Position numbers and translations under genes: made by a program. Positions 8,163 to 15,335 of a stretch of 64,000 nt of DNA are shown piece after piece. Origin of the DNA: Rahnella sikkimica (lineage in GTDB: Bacteria; Pseudomonadota; Gammaproteobacteria; Enterobacterales; Enterobacteriaceae). Location: positions 2,232,001-2,296,000 of the forward strand of contig NZ_CP019062.1 in NCBI RefSeq assembly GCF_002951615.1, read 5' to 3'. Positions within the stretch are counted from its first letter, which is position 1. The number at the start of each line of letters is the position of its first letter. The notes below the pieces were generated by a model that was not told the origin of the DNA, did not search any database, and saw only the letters and a list, made by a program, of their open reading frames with translations.

Positions 8163-9616
8163 TGGCAGCGCAGCAAAATATTGTCAATTTCATCAGTGAT
8201 TTTATCGATAACCAGCAACCGGCGCTGGCGCAAATCAGCGATGCCATCTGGGATCATCCGGAAACCCGTTTCGCCGAATCGTTCTCTTCAGCACTGCTGG
8301 CAGACAAGCTGGAAGCCAGCGGATTTGCGGTTGAGCGCGGCGTCGGTGGCATGGAAACGGCGTTTATCGCCAGCTTCGGCAGTGGCAAACCCGTTATCGC
8401 CCTGCTCGGTGAATTCGACGCACTGGCCGGGCTGAGCCAGAAAGCCGGATGTGACACCGCGCAACCGCTGGTCGAAAACGGTAACGGTCACGGCTGCGGG
8501 CATAATTTGCTCGGGACGGCGGCGCTCGGTGGCGCGCTGGCGGTAAAAGCCTGGATGGAACGCGAAAACATTCAGGGTACGGTGCGGTTTTACGGCTGTC
8601 CGGGCGAAGAAGGCGGTTCCGGCAAAACGTTTATGGTGCGCGAAGGGCTGTTTGATGATGTCGATGCCGCGCTGACGTGGCATCCGGAAACCTACAGCGG
8701 CATGTTCAGCAACCAGACGCTGGCCAATATTCAGGCGTCGTTCAGCTTTAAAGGCGTGTCCTCACACGCCGCCGCTGCGCCACATCTGGGCCGCAGCGCG
8801 CTGGACGCCGTGACGCTGATGAACACCGGTTCCAACTTCCTGCGCGAGCACATTATTCAGGAAGCGCGGCTGCATTACGCCATCACCAACGCGGGCGGAA
8901 TTTCGCCAAACGTGGTGCAGGCCGATGCGGAAGTGCTGTATCTGGTGCGCGCGCCGCAAATGGATCAGGCGCAGGGGATTTTCGACCGCGTGGTGGATAT
9001 CGCCAAAGGCGCGGCGCTGATGACCGGCACCACGATGTCGATGCGCTTTGACAAAGCCTGTACCAATTATGTGCCGAACCGTACGCTGGAAAGTACGATG
9101 TATCAGTATGTTAAGGCGTTTGGCGCACCGCAATACACGGCCGAAGATCAGGCGTTTGCGGCGTCGATTCACGCCACGCTGACGGAGCAGGATATCGATA
9201 ACAATCTGCTGAATATCTCCCGCACCAGCGGCGCAGAAGGGATGGCGTTCGCCGAAACGCTGCGCACGTCGGCCCTGACCGACGCCGTCGCGCCTTACGC
9301 ACCCAACAACAATATTCTTTACGGCTCCACCGACGTCGGCGATGTCAGCTGGCTGGTGCCGACCGCGCAGTGTTTCAGCCCGTGCTTTGCGGTCGGTTCG
9401 CCACTGCACACCTGGCAGATTGTGTCGCAGGGGCGCACGTCCATCGCGCACAAAGGTATGTGCCTGGCGGCAAAAGTGATGTCTTCCACGGCCATTGAAC
9501 TGTTCACGCAGCCTGATTTGCTCGCCGCGTGCCAGAAAGAGCGCGATGCCCTGCGCGAGCGTCGTCCGTATCACTGCCCTATTCCGGCGGGCGTAAAACC
9601 TTCGCCACTGAAATAA
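8162..9616 (+). CDS. abgB: AbgB, p-aminobenzoyl-glutamate hydrolase subunit B
   Basis: Second subunit of the heterodimeric p-aminobenzoyl-glutamate hydrolase, M20 family, 484 residues (E. coli AbgB about 481). Visible motifs are ALLGEFDALAGLSQKAGC near residue 85, the metal-binding GHGCGHNLLGTAALGGA near residue 110 and FYGCPGEEGGSGKTFM near residue 145. Further on are ALTWHPETYSGM and ASFSFKGVSSHAAAAPHLGRSALDA, the dimerisation-domain entry. The C-terminal half carries STDVGDVSWLVPTAQC and HTWQIVSQGRTSIAHKGM. It overlaps abgA by one base (TGATG) and is followed after 92 bases by abgT. Confidence 0.93.
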   Translation: MAAQQNIVNFISDFIDNQQPALAQISDAIWDHPETRFAESFSSALLADKLEASGFAVERGVGGMETAFIASFGSGKPVIALLGEFDALAGLSQKAGCDTAQPLVENGNGHGCGHNLLGTAALGGALAVKAWMERENIQGTVRFYGCPGEEGGSGKTFMVREGLFDDVDAALTWHPETYSGMFSNQTLANIQASFSFKGVSSHAAAAPHLGRSALDAVTLMNTGSNFLREHIIQEARLHYAITNAGGISPNVVQADAEVLYLVRAPQMDQAQGIFDRVVDIAKGAALMTGTTMSMRFDKACTNYVPNRTLESTMYQYVKAFGAPQYTAEDQAFAASIHATLTEQDIDNNLLNISRTSGAEGMAFAETLRTSALTDAVAPYAPNNNILYGSTDVGDVSWLVPTAQCFSPCFAVGSPLHTWQIVSQGRTSIAHKGMCLAAKVMSSTAIELFTQPDLLAACQKERDALRERRPYHCPIPAGVKPSPLK

Positions 9617-9630
9617 ATCACGACGAGTAA

Positions 9631-9669
9631 ACCGCCCGCTCATGCCCCGTTCCGGCAGAGACGGGCGGT
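9631..9669. other. Intercistronic stem between abgB and abgT
   Basis: An eight-base perfect stem (ACCGCCCG / CGGGCGGT) encloses a 23-base loop in the gap between abgB and abgT. No U-run follows, so it is more likely an mRNA stability or processing stem separating the transporter cistron than a terminator. Confidence 0.4.
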
Positions 9670-9708
9670 ATAAATATAAAAAAATCAAACACGACAGAGG
9701 GTTAAGAG

Positions 9709-11232
9709 ATGAGTATTGAAGCACAAGACTCCGGCCAGAGCCCTGGAGGTTTTCTCCAGTGGGTAGAACGTGTAGGTAATAAAATTCCCAATCCGTTTTT
9801 GTTATTTGTTTATTTGATTGCCATTCTGATGGTCGCCAGCGCCGTGATTTCGTGGCTGAATATTACGGCGGTGAACCCGAGTAATGGCGACGTTATTCAT
9901 GTTAAAAATCTGCTGAGCGTGGAAGGTATTCAGTGGATTTTGCCGAACGTGATTAAGAATTTCAGCGGATTCACCCCGCTCGGCTCGATTCTGGCGCTGG
10001 TGATTGGCGCAGGTCTGGCGGAGCGCGTCGGGCTGCTGCAAAGCCTGATGTATAAAATGGCGTCGAAAGTGAACGCCCGTTACGCCAGCTATATGGTGAT
10101 TTTTATCGCCTTCTTCAGCCACATTTCGTCCGACGCCGCGCTGGTGGTGATGCCACCGCTGGGCGCGCTGATTTTTCTGGCGGTCGGGCGTCATCCGGTG
10201 GCCGGTTTGCTGGCGGCGATTGCCGGTGTGGGTTGCGGCTTTACGGCGAATCTGCTGATTGTGACCACGGACGTGCTGCTTTCCGGGCTGAGTACGGAAG
10301 CGGCAAAAGCGATCAATCCGGCGGTTCAGGTCAGCGTTATCGATAACTGGTATTTCATGGCTGCGTCGGTAATTCTACTGACGATTGTCGGGGCTATTCT
10401 GACCGACAAATTTGTCGAACCGCGTTTGCCGGTTTATCGCGGCGAACGCAACGAAGAGATGAAGAAGCTGACGCCGGAACAGAACCGTGGCCTGATGGCG
10501 AGCGGGATTGCAGCGCTGGTGTTCATCGGGCTGGTCGCGCTGCTGGTGGTGCCGGAAGCCGCGCCGCTGCGGGATCCGAAAACCGGCGGCATCATCCCTT
10601 CTCCGTTTATTCAGGGCATCGTGCCGCTGATTATTTTATTCTTCTTCGTGATTTCGGTGCCTTACGGCATGGTGACGAAGCAAATCCGCAGCGCCAGCGA
10701 TGTGCCGGATTTGCTGGTTGATCCGATGAAGTCTATGGCCGGTTTTATCGTGATGGTGTTCCCGCTCTCCCAGTTTGTGGCGTTTTTCAACTGGAGCAAT
10801 ATGGGAAAATTTATGGCGATAGGGCTGACGGATGTGCTGGAAAATCTCGGCATGACCGGTATTCCGGCGTTCCTCGGGCTGATTTTTCTGTCGGCGTTGC
10901 TGTGTATGTTTATCGCCAGCGGCTCGGCGATCTGGTCGATTCTGGCACCGATTTTCGTACCGATGTTTATGCTGCTGGGCTTCCATCCGGCATTCGCGCA
11001 GATCGTGTTCCGCGTGGCGGATTCCTCTGTGATCCCGCTGGCACCGATGTCGCCATTTGTGCCGCTGTTCCTCGGATTCCTCCAGCGGTACAACAAAGAG
11101 GCGAAACTCGGCACCTATTATTCGCTGGTGCTGCCGTACCCGATTGTGTTTTTCGTGGTGTGGCTGCTGATGCTGGTCGGCTGGTATTTGCTGGGTTTAC
11201 CGATCGGACCGGGCGTTTATCCGCATTTATAA
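9709..11232 (+). CDS. abgT: AbgT, p-aminobenzoyl-glutamate transporter
   Basis: Inner-membrane transporter of the AbgT family, 507 residues (E. coli 508), which takes up p-aminobenzoyl-glutamate for the AbgAB hydrolase. It begins with a short polar tail, then VERVGNKIPNPFLLFVYLIAI. Family segments include SHISSDAALVVMPPLGALIF near residue 140, GCGFTANLLIVTTDVLLSG, the second-half reentrant-like MFIASGSAIWSILAPIFVPMFMLLG and RVADSSVIPLAPMSPFVPLFL. Some family members (MtrF, YdaH) have been described as drug exporters, but linkage to abgAB supports import here. It ends two bases from the convergent mpaB-like gene, leaving no room for a conventional terminator. Confidence 0.93.
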   Translation: MSIEAQDSGQSPGGFLQWVERVGNKIPNPFLLFVYLIAILMVASAVISWLNITAVNPSNGDVIHVKNLLSVEGIQWILPNVIKNFSGFTPLGSILALVIGAGLAERVGLLQSLMYKMASKVNARYASYMVIFIAFFSHISSDAALVVMPPLGALIFLAVGRHPVAGLLAAIAGVGCGFTANLLIVTTDVLLSGLSTEAAKAINPAVQVSVIDNWYFMAASVILLTIVGAILTDKFVEPRLPVYRGERNEEMKKLTPEQNRGLMASGIAALVFIGLVALLVVPEAAPLRDPKTGGIIPSPFIQGIVPLIILFFFVISVPYGMVTKQIRSASDVPDLLVDPMKSMAGFIVMVFPLSQFVAFFNWSNMGKFMAIGLTDVLENLGMTGIPAFLGLIFLSALLCMFIASGSAIWSILAPIFVPMFMLLGFHPAFAQIVFRVADSSVIPLAPMSPFVPLFLGFLQRYNKEAKLGTYYSLVLPYPIVFFVVWLLMLVGWYLLGLPIGPGVYPHL

Positions 11233-11234
11233 GT

Positions 11235-12122
11235 TCAGGAAGACAGGCGGCCCATGCGGCGCATCGCGCGATGCCATGAACCGTTTCTGACGGCCCAGCG
11301 TAAAATGCCTGCAATGCGGCGGGTGCCAAAACGAATCGTTTTGCGCTTAACCGGGGAAAGGGAAATCCCCAGTTGTTCCGCCGCCCAGCCGGGCAAAAGC
11401 TCGATACCGGCCTGAATCATCAGGCTGCCGACCGGTTTAGCCAGACGGCTTGGCGCAGGCGCATTACGCAGTAACCGCACGACTTCCCGCGTTCTCTCAT
11501 CACAGCGTAATTGTGGCCGCATGGCCTGCAAATAGGCCTCCACCGCAGCAACGCTGTCAGGCACATTCAGCGCCCCGAGGCTTTCTGCCACGCGGGCGAA
11601 CTCCTGATAATAGCGGTCCTGTTCGGCCAAACTGAGCGAAGGGTTGCGGTAAAGCAGATGAGATTGCAGGAAACTGTACGCTTCCGCGACGTGTACCCAG
11701 ACCAGTAAATCCGGGTCGCTGGCAGCATAAGGCGTGCCGTACGCATCTGTGCCGGTCACGTGCAGATGAATGGATTTTACTTTTTCGATGAGCGCCGTGG
11801 CATCACGGGTCGGGGCAAATGTCGTTCCGGAAATAAACTGACTGGTGCGGCGCAGGCGGCCCAGCATGTCTTCGCGAAATGAGGAGTGATCCCAGACACC
11901 GGCGAGCGCCAGCGGGTGAAGCATTTGCAGCAGCAAGGCACTGACACCGCCACAAAGCATCGAAGAGAAGTCTCCGTGAATTCGCCAGGTTACACTTTCA
12001 GGGCCAAACAGCCCCGGATCGCCCGCCGGATTTTCGAAGTCTATACCACCTAACGCCAGGCCAGAAATACTCAGCACCTGGCGTTCTATTCTCTTTCTTA
12101 ATAACTGACGAAAATCGCTCAT
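11235..12122 (-). CDS. MpaB-like oxygenase (DUF2236 family)
   Basis: A 295-residue protein of the oxygenase MpaB/rubber-oxygenase fold (DUF2236), whose studied members are heme-dependent oxygenases. Family marks are WRIHGDFSSMLCGGVSALL near residue 45, LQMLHPLALAGVWDHSSFRED near residue 65, RLRRTSQFISGTTFAP near residue 88, the histidine-bearing VKSIHLHVTGTD near residue 115 and DPDLLVWVHVAEAYSF near residue 137. The C-terminal 60 residues are Arg-rich with a hydrophobic stretch. No signal peptide is visible. It starts three bases after the stop of the upstream tetR gene, so the two are one transcript and the TetR protein probably controls it. The substrate is unknown. Confidence 0.85.
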   Translation of the reverse strand: MSDFRQLLRKRIERQVLSISGLALGGIDFENPAGDPGLFGPESVTWRIHGDFSSMLCGGVSALLLQMLHPLALAGVWDHSSFREDMLGRLRRTSQFISGTTFAPTRDATALIEKVKSIHLHVTGTDAYGTPYAASDPDLLVWVHVAEAYSFLQSHLLYRNPSLSLAEQDRYYQEFARVAESLGALNVPDSVAAVEAYLQAMRPQLRCDERTREVVRLLRNAPAPSRLAKPVGSLMIQAGIELLPGWAAEQLGISLSPVKRKTIRFGTRRIAGILRWAVRNGSWHRAMRRMGRLSS

Positions 12123-12125
12123 CCG

Positions 12126-12785
12126 CTAGTGCGCTGCGGCAATTTGCACAGTGTTTTTTGTCAGCTCCGGCCACAGGTTCATGACCACGTCGATCAGACG
12201 ATTAAGCTCAGCCGCCGTTGCGCCATCGCGCGCCTGGACAGAGAAACCCTGAATGGTACAGGCGAGGTATTTCGCCAGCAGGGCACTGTCAGTGACAGCA
12301 ACCAGATTTTCGCTTTGTTTCTGCTTCTCGAAATATTCGAACAATGTTCGTTCCTGCGACAAGTGGTGCTCACGCAGCATTTCGGCAATATCCGCAGAAG
12401 ATGAAGACATCCCGGACGATGCGCTGATCATGAAGCAACCGCTCGGCGTATCGCAGTCAGTAAACAGGTTTGCGATGGCACGCAAATACTGGTCAATCGC
12501 CTGTTCAACGGACAAATCAGGTCTGCTCAGCAGACAGCGTCCTTTTTCGTAGAAATTTTTAACGTAGTGCTCAACGGCTGCGCGGAAAAGCCCTTCTTTA
12601 TTACCGAATTCGGCATACAAAGTTGGCGCTTTTGCACCGGTTGCTTCAACCAAATCAGCTAATGAAGTGGCCTCGTAACCATGGCGCCAGAATAAATTCA
12701 GGGCCTTGCTCAGAGCAGTTCCACGGTCGAACTGTTTTGGGCGACCGCGACTTTTCCGGACCAAAGCCGTCTGTTCAGTGCTCAT
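12126..12785 (-). CDS. TetR-family repressor of the mpaB-like operon
   Basis: A 219-residue TetR/AcrR-type regulator. The start at MSTEQTALVRKSRGRP was chosen because it has a GGAGGG site five or six bases upstream; an in-frame extension to 12854 lacks this. The HTH is near residues 20-65 (ALNLFWRHGYEATSLADLVEATGAKAPTLYAEFGNKEGLF), followed by a variable ligand domain containing DCDTPSGCFMISASSG, a Cys-containing loop that may be redox- or ligand-sensitive (inference). It is co-transcribed with the MpaB-like gene and divergent from genes for small exported proteins. Dyad boxes of the form TTAWCG-NN-CGWTAA occur upstream of those genes and are the best candidates for its operators. Confidence 0.88.
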   Translation of the reverse strand: MSTEQTALVRKSRGRPKQFDRGTALSKALNLFWRHGYEATSLADLVEATGAKAPTLYAEFGNKEGLFRAAVEHYVKNFYEKGRCLLSRPDLSVEQAIDQYLRAIANLFTDCDTPSGCFMISASSGMSSSSADIAEMLREHHLSQERTLFEYFEKQKQSENLVAVTDSALLAKYLACTIQGFSVQARDGATAAELNRLIDVVMNLWPELTKNTVQIAAAH

Positions 12786-12843
12786 ACACCCTCCTTCCAT
12801 CACCATTGTGATAATGGTTATAAAAATTGTTTTTAGAAATAAC

Positions 12844-12857
12844 TTAACGATCATTAT
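12844..12857. promoter_or_regulatory. Operator-like box TTAACGATCATTAT upstream of tetR
   Basis: This half-conserved version of the box found upstream of the small-protein genes lies 59 bases upstream of the tetR start. It suggests autoregulation. An additional short dyad, CCATT-GTGATA-type-AATGG (12803-12817), lies between this box and the tetR ribosome-binding site. Confidence 0.45.
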
Positions 12858-12866
12858 TAAAAATAG

Positions 12867-12913
12867 TTGCGCACAAGTCCAGCGGAGTTTATCATTTAAT
12901 TATCGAGCGATAA
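12867..12913 (+). promoter_or_regulatory. Promoter with perfect operator palindrome for the 85-aa exported protein
   Basis: The -35 is TTGCGC (12867-12872), followed by a 17-base spacer and the -10 TATCAT (12890-12895). A perfect palindrome TTATCG-AG-CGATAA lies at 12900-12913, over the expected transcription start. The same -35/17/-10/palindrome layout recurs upstream of the first two DUF1471 genes. Confidence 0.65.
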
Positions 12914-12987
12914 GAAAATCACTCAGACCCGCAAAGCTGCACAGCTATAAGCGCTTTTTAAAAGCAAAATACCTAGGACGAAACATC

Positions 12988-13245
12988 ATGAGTAACTTCA
13001 AAATCCTTCTTGCAGTTCTGGCATTAACCGCTGTACCGGTTGCCAATGTTGCCGCACAGCAGGTTATCATGATGCCAGTACAGAGTCAGGAAGTGGCGAT
13101 GGTCAATGTGACCGGTGACAGTAACTTCTGTAATCCGGCAACCTGTACGAACAAAAAAGTCGAACAGGGTCGCATCTCCACGTCTCCGACTCAGCCACCT
13201 GCACCGGTGACTTCAGGTCATAAACCGGCTTCCATTTACTATTAA
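12988..13245 (+). CDS. Small exported protein of unknown function (85 aa)
   Basis: The protein starts at MSNFKILLAV; a longer frame runs upstream through the promoter and was not used. Residues 1-23 form a Sec signal peptide ending VANVAA before QQVIMM. The mature part has about 62 residues with a pair of cysteines (C48 and C53, in NFCNPATC), which could form a disulphide in the periplasm, and a Pro/Ser/Thr-rich tail (STSPTQPPAPVTSG). I do not recognise a family. It is divergent from the TetR/MpaB-like operon, and its promoter matches those of the downstream DUF1471 genes, so it probably belongs to the same regulon. A potential stem with TTCGCTGCCTTATC lies just downstream. Confidence 0.65.
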   Translation: MSNFKILLAVLALTAVPVANVAAQQVIMMPVQSQEVAMVNVTGDSNFCNPATCTNKKVEQGRISTSPTQPPAPVTSGHKPASIYY

Positions 13246-13510
13246 GGAAACCGGCCACTGACGACGAACATCACGGCAGGGATCACGATAAGGCGGCATT
13301 CGCTGCCTTATCTTTTTCTAAGCCGACCCTAGTTTTAACACCCTCTCCCGCCGGAACCAACCATTAACCTAGCGATCATTAAAGATTCATTCAGCACAAT
13401 ATTGGATAAGCCCGAACTCTATCCGTCAGGCAAATCATTTTAAAAACACAAATTTAACAAAACAAAAACAACAATGCGTTTTGGTGTGATGTTCGTCACA
13501 GCACAATAAG

Positions 13511-13580
13511 TTAACGCTCATTAAAAAAACATCTTGCACAAACTCTCAACACCCTTTACCATTTACTTATCGAACGTTAA
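13511..13580 (+). promoter_or_regulatory. Promoter and two operator-like boxes for DUF1471 gene 1
   Basis: Box TTAACGCTCATTAA is at 13511-13524. The -35 TTGCAC is at 13534-13539, with a 17-base spacer and the -10 TACCAT at 13557-13562. The near-perfect palindrome TTATCG-AA-CGTTAA is at 13567-13580. The order upstream box, -35, -10, downstream palindrome is the same as in front of the second DUF1471 gene. The rest of 13246-13510 is AT-rich and holds no gene. Confidence 0.65.
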
Positions 13581-13660
13581 GTAATAAATAACGTTGACCG
13601 AATAACGGGGCTGGCGGGAACGTCATCCCAGACAAAAATTAACGAACAGGAATACAAATC

Positions 13661-13918
13661 ATGAAAACTATCGCAATGACAATCGCTGCCCTGACACTCG
13701 CTACCGCTTCTTTCTCAACGCTGGCCGCGACTGAAGTTCAGTCTGCTCCGGCAGGTGCACAGACCATCGGGACAATCAGTGCTTCTTCAAACGGTAACCT
13801 GACCACGTTGCAGTCAAAACTGAATGCGAAAGCGACTGAAGCCGGTGCAAGCTCTTACCGCATCATCGGCGCTTCTGGTGAAAACCACATGTACGGTACT
13901 GCTGAGCTGTACAAATAA
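13661..13918 (+). CDS. DUF1471 (YdgH/BhsA/McbA-type) periplasmic protein, copy 1
   Basis: An 85-residue exported protein of the enterobacterial DUF1471 family, whose E. coli members (BhsA, McbA, YdgH and others) act in stress and biofilm responses. Residues 1-22 are a Sec signal peptide (MKTIAMTIAALTLATASFSTLA before ATEVQS). The mature domain has the family pattern IGTISASSNGNLTTLQSKLNAKATEAGASSYRIIGASGENHMYGTAELYK, split here for description: the IGTISA strand, the helix around LNAKATEAGA, then YRIIGA and the YGTAELYK end strand. It is the first of three tandem paralogues, separated from the second by about 167 bases that repeat the promoter module. Confidence 0.9.
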   Translation: MKTIAMTIAALTLATASFSTLAATEVQSAPAGAQTIGTISASSNGNLTTLQSKLNAKATEAGASSYRIIGASGENHMYGTAELYK

Positions 13919-13957
13919 GCATTAGACGTTCGTTAGCAGATTGTTCCGCACAATTAG

Positions 13958-14027
13958 TTAACGATTAATAAATAATTAAGTTGCACAGAATGTGATCCAG
14001 GTCTAATATTTAATTATCGAACGTTAA
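13958..14027 (+). promoter_or_regulatory. Promoter and two operator-like boxes for DUF1471 gene 2
   Basis: Box TTAACGATTAATAA is at 13958-13971. The -35 TTGCAC is at 13981-13986, followed by a 17-base spacer and the -10 TAATAT at 14004-14009. The palindrome TTATCG-AA-CGTTAA is at 14014-14027, identical to the one upstream of copy 1. Confidence 0.65.
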
Positions 14028-14085
14028 CAAATAACGTCTGACCTAAACCACCTGCTGATAAACAGATTAAAACAGGAAGACCATC

Positions 14086-14343
14086 ATGAAAAACATCACT
14101 ATGACATTGGCTGCAATCGCCCTTGCTACCGCTTCATTTTCGACTCTGGCTGCCACTGAAGTTCAGTCTGCACCCGAAGGCCAACAGGCTATCGGCGTGG
14201 TAAGTGCTTCTTCAGGCAATAATTTGTCCAGCCTGCAAAACAAGCTGAACGCTAAAGCAAACGAAGCCGGTGCAAGTTCATACCGTATCATCGGTGCATC
14301 CGGTGAAAACCATCTGTACGGGACTGCTGAGCTGTATAAATAA
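14086..14343 (+). CDS. DUF1471 periplasmic protein, copy 2
   Basis: An 85-residue paralogue of the preceding gene with the same layout: signal peptide (MKNITMTLAAIALATASFSTLA), mature start ATEVQSAP, IGVVSA strand, LNAKANEAGA helix, and YRIIGA plus YGTAELYK strands at the C-terminus. It is closer to copy 3 than to copy 1 in the signal peptide, so copies 2 and 3 appear to be the younger duplication. It has its own promoter. A small exported stress protein is the family expectation; the specific role is unknown. Confidence 0.9.
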   Translation: MKNITMTLAAIALATASFSTLAATEVQSAPEGQQAIGVVSASSGNNLSSLQNKLNAKANEAGASSYRIIGASGENHLYGTAELYK

Positions 14344-14383
14344 GCACGAAGTCAGATTTGACTAAGGGTAAATCGGCATTTAG

Positions 14384-14397
14384 TTAACGATTAATAA
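14384..14397. promoter_or_regulatory. Operator-like box upstream of DUF1471 gene 3
   Basis: TTAACGATTAATAA is identical to the upstream box of copy 2. A TTGCAC follows at about 14428, but the downstream palindrome is degenerate (TTAAATGAACGTTGA near 14434-14449) and no good -10 follows at 17 bases. Copy 3 may be expressed differently. Confidence 0.5.
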
Positions 14398-14496
14398 GCT
14401 AGATGTTGTATCGGACAGAAGACAGCTTTGCACATTAAATGAACGTTGATGACAACGCCTGGCAAAGCTTAAATAAACGAAATCGAGGAAATTATC

Positions 14497-14754
14497 ATGA
14501 AAAATATCACTATGACTCTCGCTGCCATCGCACTGGCCACGGCTTCATTCTCTACTCTGGCAGCGACTGAAGTTCAGTCTGCACCAGACGGTCAGCAAGT
14601 CATCGGCGTTGTCAGCGCGACTTCAGGTAACGACTTATCCGGCCTGCAGAACAAACTGAATGCAAAAGCCAGTGAAGCCGGTGCAAGTTCATACCGCATC
14701 ATCGGTGCTTCAGGTGACAACCATCTGTACGGTACAGCTCAACTGTACAAATAA
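14497..14754 (+). CDS. DUF1471 periplasmic protein, copy 3
   Basis: Third 85-residue DUF1471 paralogue. The signal peptide is the same as in copy 2. The mature domain differs from copy 2 at several sites (for example SATSGNDLSG and YGTAQLYK). A GAGGAAA stretch precedes the ATG. It is followed by a strong terminator at 14778-14799, which closes the tandem array. The upstream control region is less well conserved than those of copies 1 and 2, so the copies may have diverged in expression. Confidence 0.9.
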   Translation: MKNITMTLAAIALATASFSTLAATEVQSAPDGQQVIGVVSATSGNDLSGLQNKLNAKASEAGASSYRIIGASGDNHLYGTAQLYK

Positions 14755-14777
14755 GAGCACTCAGCAGTAAGCAGAAG

Positions 14778-14799
14778 AGGCGGCGTTTGCCGCCTTTTT
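14778..14799 (+). terminator. Rho-independent terminator after DUF1471 array
   Basis: A seven-base stem (AGGCGGC / GCCGCCT) with a GTTT loop is followed by a run of T. It closes the small-protein gene array. Confidence 0.8.
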
Positions 14800-14950
14800 C
14801 GTGTCTGGGATTTGAGGGGATTTCTCCCTGCTTTTCCCCCAAAAATCCCGTCAAAACACTTTTCTTTCGGCACGTCTCGCAAACATTTCAACGAACTGAA
14901 TTTTTAAATTTGGCTTCCCGTATAAAAGCGTTGGTATGAGGAACGATTAG

Positions 14951-14966
14951 GTATAAAATTTTATAC
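14951..14966. promoter_or_regulatory. 16-bp perfect palindrome at the toxin-antitoxin promoter
   Basis: GTATAAAATTTTATAC is a perfect 16-base palindrome that contains a -10-like TATAAA and ends 15 bases before the toxin start codon. It is the expected operator for autorepression by the HTH antitoxin or its complex. Confidence 0.65.
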
Positions 14967-14981
14967 ACAAGGAAAGTGGCT

Positions 14982-15335
14982 GTGACTAAAAATATCGACT
15001 GGCGCGGAAGTGCGTTACGCGATTTGCGGGAATTCCCCGCCGACGCCAGAAAAAGAGCAGGCTTTGAACTTGAGAAAATTCAGCAAGATCTTTTTCCGAC
15101 AGATTGGAAATCGATTAACAGCTGGGGATCGGGTGTGATTGAAATAAAACTCGATGCATTAGCGGGTGCTTTCAGGGTGGTCTATGTCGCTAAATTTGAA
15201 GAAGCCATCCACGTTCTGCACTGTTTTCAAAAAAAAACGCAGCAAACCAGCCCGAAAGATATTTCCGTTATAAAAGCCCGATATGCGGAAATCATCACAG
15301 AACGTCAACGGAGAGAAAATGAAAGATTACATTGA
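14982..15335 (+). CDS. HigB/Gp49-like type II toxin
   Basis: RelE/HigB-superfamily toxin of the phage-derived Gp49-like (DUF891) type, 117 residues from the GTG at 14982. This start has AAGGA eight bases upstream, while the earlier GTG at 14976 would be too close. Family marks are WRGSALRDLREFPADARKRAGFELEKIQ near the N-terminus, IEIKLDALAGAFRVVYVAKFEEAIHVLHCFQKKT in the core (the typical R-hY-hhhhHhFxKKT pattern, split by the conserved RVVYVAK), and a Lys/Arg-rich C-terminal helix. Family members cleave mRNA at the ribosome. Its 3' end overlaps the antitoxin start by 17 bases; toxin-first order is typical of HigBA. Confidence 0.85.
   Translation: MTKNIDWRGSALRDLREFPADARKRAGFELEKIQQDLFPTDWKSINSWGSGVIEIKLDALAGAFRVVYVAKFEEAIHVLHCFQKKTQQTSPKDISVIKARYAEIITERQRRENERLH

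Noticed and set aside
12706..12987. In-frame extension of the 85-aa exported protein gene upstream to 12706
   Set aside because: The extension would run through the promoter and operator, overlap the tetR gene, and place the signal peptide in the middle of the protein.
13246..14754. CRISPR array suggested by repeated boxes around the DUF1471 genes
   Set aside because: The repeated units are promoters and whole gene copies, not short regular repeats with unique spacers; no cas genes are present.
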